A stretch of 16,635 nt of DNA from HyVt-560 sp964577195 (lineage in GTDB: Bacteria; Pseudomonadota; Gammaproteobacteria; UWMA-0217), in the NCBI GenBank assembly GCA_964577195.1, contig CAZNYF010000052.1, positions 1 to 16,635 on the forward strand, given 5' to 3'. Both the position numbers and the translations under genes were made by a program. The notes below the pieces were generated by a model. The model worked only from the letters and a program-made list of their open reading frames with translations, ran no database searches and had not been told where the DNA came from. Positions 6,910-14,046 of the stretch are shown here, piece after piece (the first letter of the stretch is position 1; the number at the start of each line of letters is the position of its first letter).

Positions 6910-8013
6910 TTAATTTTGAGCAGCTAAGGAAAACTCCACCCGATGAGGGGGAAGTAAGCCGTTGGTCTTTGATATTTTCGGTGGGGCTTCGATTAGCCGC
7001 TCTGAGCTAAGCCCATGCGACACTAAGAATTCGATCACGGCAATTGCTATGTTCCCGGATGCTCCATTCGATAATGTCGGTTGATAACGCTCAACCACCA
7101 CACGCAGTGCTTTCCGGTGTTTGAGGTTATTGGCTAATTTGACCAATGCAGGCTGATCCTCGGTGTTAATAATCAAGCGTCCATCTATTTGCTGGAATGA
7201 AATGATCGGCAGGACTAGCTCAAAGAATGCCTTTCGTTTGCGATGATGTCTAGTGGGTTTCTTGAGCGGTAATCCAGCGATGGTTTGGGCTGCGGGACGG
7301 ACAGATTTGGGTGGCGAAGTACTTTCAACAGCAGTCAGGCCTGGATTTTCTCTCATCGGCAGTCCGGGTCGCTTTACAGCCTGGCCAAAGCGTTTGACGA
7401 ATCCAAAGCCGAGTACCTGAGCATCTTCGTCATAGGATGTTCCTTCAATGCGGATGGCGAAACCATTTTCCCATCCATATTCTAATCCAGCGCCGAAGAA
7501 AACGTGTACATCCTGCTTTTGCTGGCTGGGTAGTTCCGTAAAGGTGTCAAGGAGACCTGCACCAATTCGTCCGTACAGAGAGAAACCTTCGCGTTGACCC
7601 AGTTGAAATTGACCGATTTTGTTATTAGGCCTGAATGAAAGATAGCCTAATAAACTGACACCCGCGGTAGAATAGTTGATCTCCCCCGCTTTAGTGCTGC
7701 CAAGATCAATGCGGGCATTCCCCAGGTCCATCGCATGACCTTCAAGGCTCAGCCAGCGGGTGAGGTCGTAGCCCAAAGAAAATCCGAGAGCCAGATCGGA
7801 TTGATCGCCCACCGAAAACTGCGTGTTTGAGGTATTAGGTTTAAGTTTTGATTGCCCTGCCAGTCCACTGATATACCACCGTTCTCCAAGTCCATCATTG
7901 GCAGCAGATGCAGAATGAGTGAGCTGCATACATAGTATGGTTAGAAGAATGAAGCCGTAGACGAGACCTGTTTTAAATTTTGCTGGTATGCCCAGCTGTT
8001 TCTCCCATATCAT
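6910..8013 (-). CDS. OmpA-like outer membrane beta-barrel protein with degenerate C-terminal domain
   Basis: A 367-residue paralogue of the protein at 5704-6822. Seen: a signal peptide (hydrophobic 16-30, cleavage near SASA at 37) and a barrel region about 45-210 sharing many blocks with the neighbour: RWYISG/RFYIGG, SLGYDLTRWLSLEG/YLGYDISKRLSIEG, GAGLEYGWENGFA/GAGLEYGWSNGFA, SYDEDAQ/SYDEDAK and VKRFG/LKRFG. A basic linker with a KKPTRHHRKRK cluster (251-261) follows. The C-terminus (about 266-367) keeps the OmpA-domain outline (LPIISF at the start, HRVEFSL at the end) but lacks the TD..G...N..LS..RA signature, with about five residues missing in that loop. Peptidoglycan binding is therefore doubtful. 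The frame is open back to 8151. The ATG at 8013 is chosen for its Shine-Dalgarno acagga and normal signal peptide. It faces away from rpsT. Confidence 0.85.
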   Translation of the reverse strand: MIWEKQLGIPAKFKTGLVYGFILLTILCMQLTHSASAANDGLGERWYISGLAGQSKLKPNTSNTQFSVGDQSDLALGFSLGYDLTRWLSLEGHAMDLGNARIDLGSTKAGEINYSTAGVSLLGYLSFRPNNKIGQFQLGQREGFSLYGRIGAGLLDTFTELPSQQKQDVHVFFGAGLEYGWENGFAIRIEGTSYDEDAQVLGFGFVKRFGQAVKRPGLPMRENPGLTAVESTSPPKSVRPAAQTIAGLPLKKPTRHHRKRKAFFELVLPIISFQQIDGRLIINTEDQPALVKLANNLKHRKALRVVVERYQPTLSNGASGNIAIAVIEFLVSHGLSSERLIEAPPKISKTNGLLPPHRVEFSLAAQN

Positions 8014-8154
8014 TTGCGAATCCTGTCGCAGATTTTTGCGTGATTCTATAGGAGTTTTGACAGTTTGGCTGCCAATTTGGAATAGAATGAACGGCAAACC
8101 GGCTGAAACGGAATGAGCACGGAAAATCAGTTGTAATGTGAAAGGCCACAAGTG

Positions 8155-8183
8155 TTGATTTCCCTGTCACAGGCGCGTAATAT
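8155..8183 (+). promoter_or_regulatory. Candidate sigma-70 promoter of rpsT
   Basis: TTGATT (8155-8160) and TAATAT (8178-8183) are separated by exactly 17 bases and followed by a GC-rich tract (tcgcgct), the discriminator type seen at stringently controlled ribosomal promoters. Transcription would begin near 8190, leaving a leader of about 28 bases before the TTG start of rpsT. That also argues against the in-frame GTG at 8152 as a start. Confidence 0.5.
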
Positions 8184-8217
8184 TCGCGCTCAATTTTTAA
8201 GTGCACCGGAGAGTCCT

Positions 8218-8478
8218 TTGGCTAATATAGCTTCTGCCAAGAAACGCGCCAGACAAGCAGTTGTCCGTCGTGGTCACAACATGTCATTACGCGCACGTAT
8301 GCGTACCTATGTGAAGCGTACCCTTGCTGCGATTGAAGCAGGTGACAAGGATACAGCGACAACCGCATTCAAAGAAGCTGGCTCGGTGATAGATAGCTCA
8401 GTCTCCAAAGGCCTGATTCATGCCAACAATGCGGCAAGACAGAAAAGCCGCTTGAACGCTAGACTAAAGCAAATGTAA
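8218..8478 (+). CDS. rpsT: 30S ribosomal protein S20 (TTG start)
   Basis: S20 is a primary 16S rRNA-binding protein of the 30S subunit. The 86-residue product matches the family in length and sequence: MANIASAKKRARQ at the N-terminus, RARMRTYVKR in the helix, and SKGLIHANNAARQKSRLNARLK at the end, with the usual strong Lys/Arg bias. The frame is open upstream to a GTG at 8152, but the conserved protein begins at the TTG of 8218, preceded by ccggaga as Shine-Dalgarno. In E. coli rpsT also starts at UUG, and this weak start is tied to translational autoregulation by S20; the same is likely here (inference from the family). It is a single-gene unit, with a promoter at 8155 and a terminator at 8509. 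It is divergent from the OmpA-like paralogue. Confidence 0.97.
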   Translation: MANIASAKKRARQAVVRRGHNMSLRARMRTYVKRTLAAIEAGDKDTATTAFKEAGSVIDSSVSKGLIHANNAARQKSRLNARLKQM

Positions 8479-8481
8479 TTC

Positions 8482-8500
8482 TGCGAAACTCTATTTCGCA
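8482..8500 (+). other. Hairpin directly after the rpsT stop
   Basis: Arms tgcgaaa (8482-8488) and tttcgca (8494-8500) form a perfect 7-base-pair stem with loop ctcta, starting three bases after the stop codon of rpsT. It has no T-run of its own and precedes the real terminator by eight bases. It may protect the transcript 3' end or act with the terminator. Confidence 0.45.
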
Positions 8501-8508
8501 AGAATTGT

Positions 8509-8534
8509 AAAAGCCAGCTTATGCTGGCTTTTTT
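8509..8534 (+). terminator. Rho-independent terminator of rpsT
   Basis: Arms aaaagccagc (8509-8518) and gctggctttt (8523-8532) pair fully with loop ttat, and the T-run continues to 8534. It lies 30 bases after the rpsT stop, so rpsT is probably separated transcriptionally from murA. Confidence 0.9.
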
Positions 8535-8619
8535 GTTGGCCGCACCTTTCCGTCAGAATACCCCCGGAGACTCAGCGGTCGATTCGTTTGTGATAACTAA
8601 CTCTAGCGAGTCCGTTGAG

Positions 8620-8648
8620 CTATACCGTTTGCCAGTGATCCGGTATAG
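8620..8648. promoter_or_regulatory. Inverted repeat in the murA upstream region (possible operator/promoter)
   Basis: Perfect 8-base arms ctataccg (8620-8627) and cggtatag (8641-8648) are separated by 13 bases, centred about 44 bases before the murA start. The right arm contains TATAGT (8644-8649), a fair -10 hexamer that would give a leader of roughly 20 bases. No matching -35 lies 16-18 bases upstream, so a repressor or activator site overlapping a weak promoter is one reading. A C/T-rich tract follows, and no Shine-Dalgarno precedes murA. Confidence 0.35.
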
Positions 8649-8677
8649 TTTCTCCCTTTTTCTTTGCTGTCTTTTAA

Positions 8678-9946
8678 ATGGAAAAACTCCTAATTCAGGG
8701 TGGCACCTCCTTACAAGGTGAGGTGCGCATCTCTGGTGCTAAAAACGCGGTGTTGCCGATTCTCGCTGCGACGCTGTTGGCTGATTCTCCTTCGCTAATC
8801 AGTAACGTCCCCCATCTACTCGATGTGACGACGATGATGCGTCTGTTAGGTCAGCTTGGTGCCTCGCTAACCGTCGATGAAAAACTCTCTATTGAGGTTG
8901 ATCCACGCTCTGTTGATAGTACCAAAGCGCCGTATGATTTGGTAAAAACCATGCGTGCTTCGATTGTTGTGCTCGGCCCGCTGCTAGCACGTTTTGGCGA
9001 GGCGGAAGTGTCATTGCCTGGTGGTTGTGCCATTGGTGCGCGGCCAGTGAATCTGCATATTGACGGTCTGCGGGCGATGGGTGCGGAAGTCATCGTAGAA
9101 GATGGCTACATTCGAGCTAAAGCCAGCCGCCTCAAAGGTGCGAAGATTTTCATGGATCTTGTGAGTGTTACCGGCACCGAAAACCTGATGATGGCGGCGA
9201 CGCTCGCTGATGGTGTGACGGTGATCGAAAACGCTGCGCGTGAGCCGGAAGTCGTCGATCTTGCCAACTATCTCAATAAAATGGGGGCGAGAATCAGCAA
9301 TGCAGGTTCTGATGTCATCACCATTGAAGGGGTTGAGCGATTAACCGGCTGTGAGTATCGGGTGCTGCCAGATCGTATCGAAACGGGCACTTTCCTTGTT
9401 GCTGCGGCAATGACGGGTGGTACCGTAAAAATCAAAAATACCGATCCGACACAGCTTGATTCAGTGCTGGCCAAACTTACGGAGGCAGGCGTGAATCTGG
9501 ATGTGGGTACCAATACCATTACAGTCGATATGAAAGGCAAACGCCCCAAGGCTGTTGATATTTACACCGCACCATACCCCGGTTTTCCAACGGATATGCA
9601 GGCGCAATTTATGGCGTTGAACTCCGTTGCCGAAGGTACCAGCACCATCGTTGAAAATGTCTTTGAAAATCGCTATATGCATGTTCAGGAAATGCAGCGC
9701 ATGGGCGCGGATATCCGGCTCGAAGGCAATACTGCGATTATCCAGGGCAAACAAGCGATTTTTGCAGCACCGGTGATGGCGACTGATTTACGCGCATCTG
9801 CCAGCCTGATTCTGATGGGGTTGTTTGCCGATGGTGAGACGTTGGTGGATCGGATTTACCACATTGACCGCGGTTACGAACGCGTTGAAGAAAAACTTTC
9901 ACAAATGGGTGCGGTGATCAAACGTGTCCAGGAAATGCCAGCATGA
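8678..9946 (+). CDS. murA: UDP-N-acetylglucosamine 1-carboxyvinyltransferase
   Basis: MurA transfers enolpyruvate from phosphoenolpyruvate to UDP-GlcNAc, the first committed step of peptidoglycan synthesis in the cytosol and the target of fosfomycin. The 422-residue product covers the full family length. K22 in SGAKNA and the active-site cysteine C117 in LPGGCAIGARP are present, so the enzyme should be of the fosfomycin-sensitive Cys type. Also seen are RIETGTFLVAAA, the FPTDMQAQ block with the catalytic Asp, ATDLRASASL and DRIYHIDRGYERVE near the end. The start is set by MEKLLIQGGT; no Shine-Dalgarno is visible before it. It leads a rightward cluster: its stop overlaps the hisG start by four bases (ATGA). 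In Pseudomonas and relatives murA likewise precedes hisG. Confidence 0.98.
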   Translation: MEKLLIQGGTSLQGEVRISGAKNAVLPILAATLLADSPSLISNVPHLLDVTTMMRLLGQLGASLTVDEKLSIEVDPRSVDSTKAPYDLVKTMRASIVVLGPLLARFGEAEVSLPGGCAIGARPVNLHIDGLRAMGAEVIVEDGYIRAKASRLKGAKIFMDLVSVTGTENLMMAATLADGVTVIENAAREPEVVDLANYLNKMGARISNAGSDVITIEGVERLTGCEYRVLPDRIETGTFLVAAAMTGGTVKIKNTDPTQLDSVLAKLTEAGVNLDVGTNTITVDMKGKRPKAVDIYTAPYPGFPTDMQAQFMALNSVAEGTSTIVENVFENRYMHVQEMQRMGADIRLEGNTAIIQGKQAIFAAPVMATDLRASASLILMGLFADGETLVDRIYHIDRGYERVEEKLSQMGAVIKRVQEMPA

Positions 9947-10605
9947 GTGATGCCACTGAAAACGATCAGCTAATTATTGCCTTATCCAAAGGTCGGATCT
10001 TCAAAGAAACCCTGCCGTTTCTCAAGCAAGCGGGCATCGAACCAACGGATGATCCAGATACCAGCCGCAAGCTGATTCTTAACACCACCCGTGAAGATGT
10101 ACGGCTGCTAGTGGTACGCGCAACCGATGTCCCTGCCTATGTGCAATATGGCGCAGCGGACTTGGGTGTGGCGGGCAAAGATGTGTTGCTGGAGCAGACA
10201 GGTGGTGATTTGTATGAGCCGGTTGATTTGCGAATCGCGCAATGTAAATTGATGGTTGCCGGAATCAAAGGCGAGGATCTTTCCACTCGCAAACGCCTCC
10301 GGGTAGCGACTAAGTTCGTCAATTCTGCCAAGCGGTATTTCGCCGCTAAGGGTCAGCAAGTCGATATTATCAAGCTCTATGGTTCGATGGAACTGGCACC
10401 GCTGGTGGGTCTGGCGGATTGCATTGTTGATTTGGTGGATACCGGCAATACTTTAAAAGCCAATGGCTTGGCACCACTCGAACACATTATGGATATCAGT
10501 TCACGATTGGTGATTAACAAGGCATCGATGAAAATGAAGCGTGAGAAAGTCCAGCAATTAATCGAAGAATTCTCGGCCGTAGCGGCCACGCTGGACTCAA
10601 AATGA
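9943..10605 (+). CDS. hisG: ATP phosphoribosyltransferase, short form
   Basis: HisG joins ATP and phosphoribosyl pyrophosphate to make phosphoribosyl-ATP, the first and feedback-controlled step of histidine synthesis. At 220 residues it is the short (HisG-S) form, lacking the C-terminal regulatory domain of the E. coli type. Short forms need the HisS-like regulatory subunit HisZ, which is not in this window and should be encoded elsewhere. Seen: LIIALSKGRIFKE at the start, GAADLGVAGKDVLLE (binding loop), RVATKFVN, IIKLYGSMELAPLVGLAD and the PRPP-loop block IVDLVDTGNTLKANGL. It overlaps murA by four bases on the left and the DAHP synthase gene by four on the right (ATGA both times), so translational coupling is likely. 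Confidence 0.97.
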   Translation: MSDATENDQLIIALSKGRIFKETLPFLKQAGIEPTDDPDTSRKLILNTTREDVRLLVVRATDVPAYVQYGAADLGVAGKDVLLEQTGGDLYEPVDLRIAQCKLMVAGIKGEDLSTRKRLRVATKFVNSAKRYFAAKGQQVDIIKLYGSMELAPLVGLADCIVDLVDTGNTLKANGLAPLEHIMDISSRLVINKASMKMKREKVQQLIEEFSAVAATLDSK

Positions 10606-11687
10606 GTACCGCTTCGAGCCAGGAATTCGCCACTGATGATCTGCGCATCCGAGCGGTCAAAAATGTTAGCTCACCAGAGTCGATCCGCAATGAGCTGCCA
10701 ATTACCCCGCAAGCATCGCGTACCGTCTACAACACGCGTGAAGGCATCCAGAAAATTTTACGTGGCGATGATGATCGCCTGGTCGTTATTGTCGGGCCTT
10801 GCTCAATCCATGACCCCAAGGCAGCGATTGAATACGCTGGACGCTTGAAAAAATTACGCGACTCACTCACTGCTGATTTGCTCATCGTGATGCGCGTGTA
10901 TTTCGAAAAACCCAGAACCACGGTTGGCTGGAAAGGCTTGATCAACGACCCTGATCTGGATAATAGTTTTCACATCAATAAAGGTCTGCGCGTAGCTCGC
11001 AAGGTGTTGCTTGATCTTGCAGATCTCGGCATTCCATCGGCGACTGAGTATCTTGATTTAATCAGCCCGCAGTATATTTCTGATTTGGTTAGCTGGGGCG
11101 CAATAGGCGCAAGAACAACCGAGAGTCAGGGGCACCGTGAGCTAGCTTCCGGGCTTTCTTGTCCAGTCGGATTTAAAAACGGTACGGATGGCAATATGCA
11201 AATCGCCATAGATGCCATCGGTGCAGCTTCTCGTCCGCATCACTTCATGTCTGTGACGAAAGAAGGACATTCGGCGATTTTTTCCACCGTCGGCAACGAG
11301 GATTGCCATATCATCCTGCGCGGTGGAAATGGTAAGCCTAATTATGATGTTGCGAGTATTGAAGCAGCCGCTAGAGATTTGGAAAAGGCTGGGTTAGCAC
11401 CTCGCTTAATGGTGGATTGCAGTCATGCAAACAGCGAAAAAAATCATGATCGTCAGTCGATTGTCGGCGCGGAAGTCGCCAGTCAAATCTGCGCAGGGGA
11501 TAGCCGTCTGATTGGCGTAATGATCGAAAGCCACCTCGTTGCGGGCCGACAGAATATCGTCGATGGTGAAGTGCCGTCCTATGGACAAAGCATCACCGAT
11601 GCGTGTATTTCGATTGATGATACGGCTCCTCTACTGGAAGAGTTAGCTGCTGCAGTTCGGACGCGTCGTGAGAACAGGAATGCTTAA
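10602..11687 (+). CDS. 3-deoxy-7-phosphoheptulonate (DAHP) synthase, class I
   Basis: Condenses phosphoenolpyruvate with erythrose 4-phosphate to DAHP, the entry step to the shikimate pathway. The 361-residue protein is the AroF/AroG/AroH type. Seen: an N-terminal extension of the feedback-sensitive class; GPCSIHD with metal ligand C67; YFEKPRTTVGWKGLINDPDLD; GARTTESQ with R171; CPVGFKNGTDGN with K192; HIILRGG; and MVDCSHANSEK near the C-terminus. By eye it sits closer to AroG, with SVTKEGHSA aligning to the AroG block. I cannot assign which aromatic amino acid inhibits it, so no symbol is given. It overlaps hisG by four bases, and the hisD start lies inside its last codons. The usual murA-hisG-hisD-hisC cluster lacks this gene, so its placement is unusual. 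Confidence 0.95.
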   Translation: MSTASSQEFATDDLRIRAVKNVSSPESIRNELPITPQASRTVYNTREGIQKILRGDDDRLVVIVGPCSIHDPKAAIEYAGRLKKLRDSLTADLLIVMRVYFEKPRTTVGWKGLINDPDLDNSFHINKGLRVARKVLLDLADLGIPSATEYLDLISPQYISDLVSWGAIGARTTESQGHRELASGLSCPVGFKNGTDGNMQIAIDAIGAASRPHHFMSVTKEGHSAIFSTVGNEDCHIILRGGNGKPNYDVASIEAAARDLEKAGLAPRLMVDCSHANSEKNHDRQSIVGAEVASQICAGDSRLIGVMIESHLVAGRQNIVDGEVPSYGQSITDACISIDDTAPLLEELAAAVRTRRENRNA

Positions 11688-12978
11688 AGTTGCCAGATTA
11701 TCCACATCGGATGCGGGCTTTTCACAGCAGCTAAATGAGCTGCTGGCGTGGGAAAGTGTGTCTGATGATCAGGTGCTGGCAACGGTCAATGATATCCTCA
11801 AACGGGTTCGTAGCGAAGGCGATAGCGCCTTGATCGAATTCACTGCCAAGCTGGATCAACTCAACGTCAGCAACGCCAGTGAGCTGGAAATTTCCGCAGA
11901 ACAAATGCAGGCGGCAACAGATAATATCTCTGCCGAGCAACTGGAAGCGCTCAAGATTGCCGCAGACCGCGTACGCCGATATCACGAAAGACAGTTAAGC
12001 GAATCCTGGCAGTACACCGAGGAAGACGGCACTGTGCTGGGGCAAAAAATCACCCCGCTCGATTCAGCAGGGCTATACGTTCCCGGTGGCAAAGCAGCAT
12101 ACCCCTCATCCGTTATTATGAACGCAATTCCTGCTAAAGTAGCAGGTGTCGAGAAGTTGATCATGGTCGTTCCCACCCCACAGGGGCAGGTTAATGACAT
12201 GGTGCTGGCAGCAGCGCAGATTGCAGGTGTAGATCGGATTTTCTCCATCGGCGGTGCACAAGCTATTGCGGCGCTGGCGTTCGGTACCGAAACCGTTCCA
12301 GCAGTAGATAAAATTGTTGGACCCGGCAACATCTACGTTGCTACAGCCAAAAAACTGGTGTTTGGCACAGTCGGCATCGACATGATTGCTGGCCCCTCAG
12401 AAATTCTCGTTGTCTGCGATGGCAAAACTGACCCCGACTGGGTGGCGATGGATTTATTCTCCCAAGCCGAGCATGATCAAGATGCGCAATCCATTCTGGT
12501 GTCACCTGATCGGCAATTTCTTGATCAGGTGGAAATCAGCATGAATAAGCTCCTGCAAGAAATGCCGCGCGCAGAGATTATTAAAGCCTCAATCAACGAC
12601 CGTGGTGCATTCATTGCCGTTAAAGATCTGGATGAAGCTATTGAGGTTGCCAACAGAATTGCACCAGAGCATCTGGAGCTGTCCATCGACAATGCTGAAG
12701 AAGTTGCAGAGAAAATTCGTCATGCAGGCGCTATCTTTATGGGGCGCTACACCGCTGAAGCAATCGGCGATTACTGCGCTGGCCCCAACCACGTCTTGCC
12801 AACATCAGGCACCGCCAGATTCTCCTCACCACTAGGCGTTTATGATTTCCAAAAGCGCAGCAGCCTTATCGGTTGCTCCGCTGAAGGTGCCTCTACACTA
12901 GGCAAAACCGCCTCAGTATTAGCGCGCGGAGAAGGGCTGATCGCACACGCACGCTCTGCAGAATATCGAATCCGATAG
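11680..12978 (+). CDS. hisD: Histidinol dehydrogenase
   Basis: HisD oxidises L-histidinol to L-histidine in two NAD-dependent steps, the end of the pathway; it is a zinc enzyme of the cytosol. The 432-residue protein closely matches the Pseudomonas-type sequence along its whole length. Seen: WESVSDD near the N-terminus, AGLYVPGGKAAYPSSV, SIGGAQAIAALA, KIVGPGNIYVATAK, MIAGPSEILVV, SQAEHD with zinc ligands Q262 and H265, NRIAPEHLEL with the catalytic Glu/His, GDYCAGPNHVLPTSG, and ARSAEYRI at the end, which holds the last zinc-ligand His. The frame is open back to a GTG at 11668. The ATG at 11680 is preferred by alignment to relatives, and it overlaps the DAHP synthase gene by eight bases. hisC follows after six bases. 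Confidence 0.97.
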   Translation: MLKVARLSTSDAGFSQQLNELLAWESVSDDQVLATVNDILKRVRSEGDSALIEFTAKLDQLNVSNASELEISAEQMQAATDNISAEQLEALKIAADRVRRYHERQLSESWQYTEEDGTVLGQKITPLDSAGLYVPGGKAAYPSSVIMNAIPAKVAGVEKLIMVVPTPQGQVNDMVLAAAQIAGVDRIFSIGGAQAIAALAFGTETVPAVDKIVGPGNIYVATAKKLVFGTVGIDMIAGPSEILVVCDGKTDPDWVAMDLFSQAEHDQDAQSILVSPDRQFLDQVEISMNKLLQEMPRAEIIKASINDRGAFIAVKDLDEAIEVANRIAPEHLELSIDNAEEVAEKIRHAGAIFMGRYTAEAIGDYCAGPNHVLPTSGTARFSSPLGVYDFQKRSSLIGCSAEGASTLGKTASVLARGEGLIAHARSAEYRIR

Positions 12979-12984
12979 TTTTCA

Positions 12985-14046
12985 ATGAATGAGCTGATCA
13001 AAAAACTGATTCGCCCTGAAATTTGCGAACTCAATGCTTATCACGTCCAGCCATCCACCGGGCTGATCAAACTCGACGCAATGGAAAACCCCTACCCGAT
13101 GCCAGAATCGCTGGTAGAAGAATGGCTGCAAGTATTGCGTAATACCCCGATTAATCGCTACCCGGACGCCGCTGGAAATATCGTTGTAGAAAGCTTGCGC
13201 GAGGCAATGAATATTCCCCAAAGCCAGTCCATTTTACTCGGCAATGGCTCAGATGAATTAATTCAAATACTGGCGATGGCCATCGGCGCAAGCGGCGTCA
13301 TCATGTCACCAGAGCCCAGTTTTGTGATGTATCGAATGATCGCAAGATTTGTCGCCATGAAATATGTAGAGCTACCGCTCAACGCAGAAGATTTTTCTCT
13401 GGATAAAAACGCTGCGCTGGAAAAAATTCAGCAAACCCAGCCCGACATTATTTTCCTCGCCTATCCCAATAACCCAACCGGAAACCATTGGGATAGAGAA
13501 ACCATAGAAGCCATTATTCAAGCGGCTCCCGGATTAGTTATTCTAGACGAAGCTTACGAGCCTTTTGCCGCTGACAGTTTTCTAAATGACCTGGATAAAT
13601 ATCCAAATTTACTGGTCATGCGAACTCTCTCAAAACTCGGTATGGCCGGTTTACGGCTAGGCTATCTGGTAGGCAGCAGCGCCTGGATAAATGAACTCGA
13701 TAAAATCCGTTTACCCTACAATATTAATTCACTCACCCAGGCAAGCGTTAGCTTCGCACTTAAACATCACAGCGTATTTATACAACAAGCAGAAAAAATA
13801 AAATCCAACCGCCAAACTCTTAGCGAAAACTTGAAAAAAATCTCCAGCTTCACAGTGTTCCCCAGCGATACAAATTTTATTTTATTTCGCACCGAAAAAG
13901 ACAACGCCTCAGAAATTCATCAGCAATTAAAAGATGCCGGAATCCTGATCAAAAAACTTGATGGCAGCCATCCGCTACTAAAAAACTGCTTAAGAGTCAC
14001 CGTCGGAACCAAAGAAGAAAACCAACAATTCTTATCCCATCTCTGA
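12985..14046 (+). CDS. hisC: Histidinol-phosphate aminotransferase
   Basis: HisC transfers an amino group from glutamate to imidazole-acetol phosphate, giving histidinol phosphate; it is a PLP-dependent fold-type I aminotransferase. The 353-residue protein shows LDAMENPYP near the N-terminus, NRYPDAAG (57-64), LGNGSDELI (PLP phosphate loop), AYPNNPTGN (159-167), LDEAYEPF with D188, the PLP lysine K217 in TLSKLGMAGLRLGY with R224, and RLPYNINSL. It starts six bases after hisD with no clear Shine-Dalgarno, which suggests coupling. Toward the 3' end the plus strand becomes rich in A, and codon choice shifts to AA-rich forms compared with hisD. No hisB follows, as in the Pseudomonas arrangement; the remaining his genes must be elsewhere. 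No obvious terminator follows. Confidence 0.96.
   Translation: MNELIKKLIRPEICELNAYHVQPSTGLIKLDAMENPYPMPESLVEEWLQVLRNTPINRYPDAAGNIVVESLREAMNIPQSQSILLGNGSDELIQILAMAIGASGVIMSPEPSFVMYRMIARFVAMKYVELPLNAEDFSLDKNAALEKIQQTQPDIIFLAYPNNPTGNHWDRETIEAIIQAAPGLVILDEAYEPFAADSFLNDLDKYPNLLVMRTLSKLGMAGLRLGYLVGSSAWINELDKIRLPYNINSLTQASVSFALKHHSVFIQQAEKIKSNRQTLSENLKKISSFTVFPSDTNFILFRTEKDNASEIHQQLKDAGILIKKLDGSHPLLKNCLRVTVGTKEENQQFLSHL

Noticed and set aside
6910..8013. Leftward OmpA-like gene as a pseudogene
   Set aside because: The frame is intact with signal peptide, barrel and a coherent C-terminus ending in HRVEFSL. Loss of the binding motif looks like divergence rather than decay.
8057..8088. Perfect TTGACA followed by TAGAAT as a promoter toward rpsT
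   Set aside because: The spacing is 20 bases, too long for a usual sigma-70 promoter, and a better-spaced pair lies nearer the gene at 8155-8183.
8014..8151. Longer N-terminus for the leftward OmpA-like protein
   Set aside because: It would bury the signal peptide 46 residues from the start. The ATG at 8013 has a good Shine-Dalgarno and gives a normal signal peptide.
8152..8217. GTG start 22 codons upstream for rpsT
   Set aside because: S20 begins at MANIASAKKRARQ. The extension is not conserved and overlaps a good candidate promoter.
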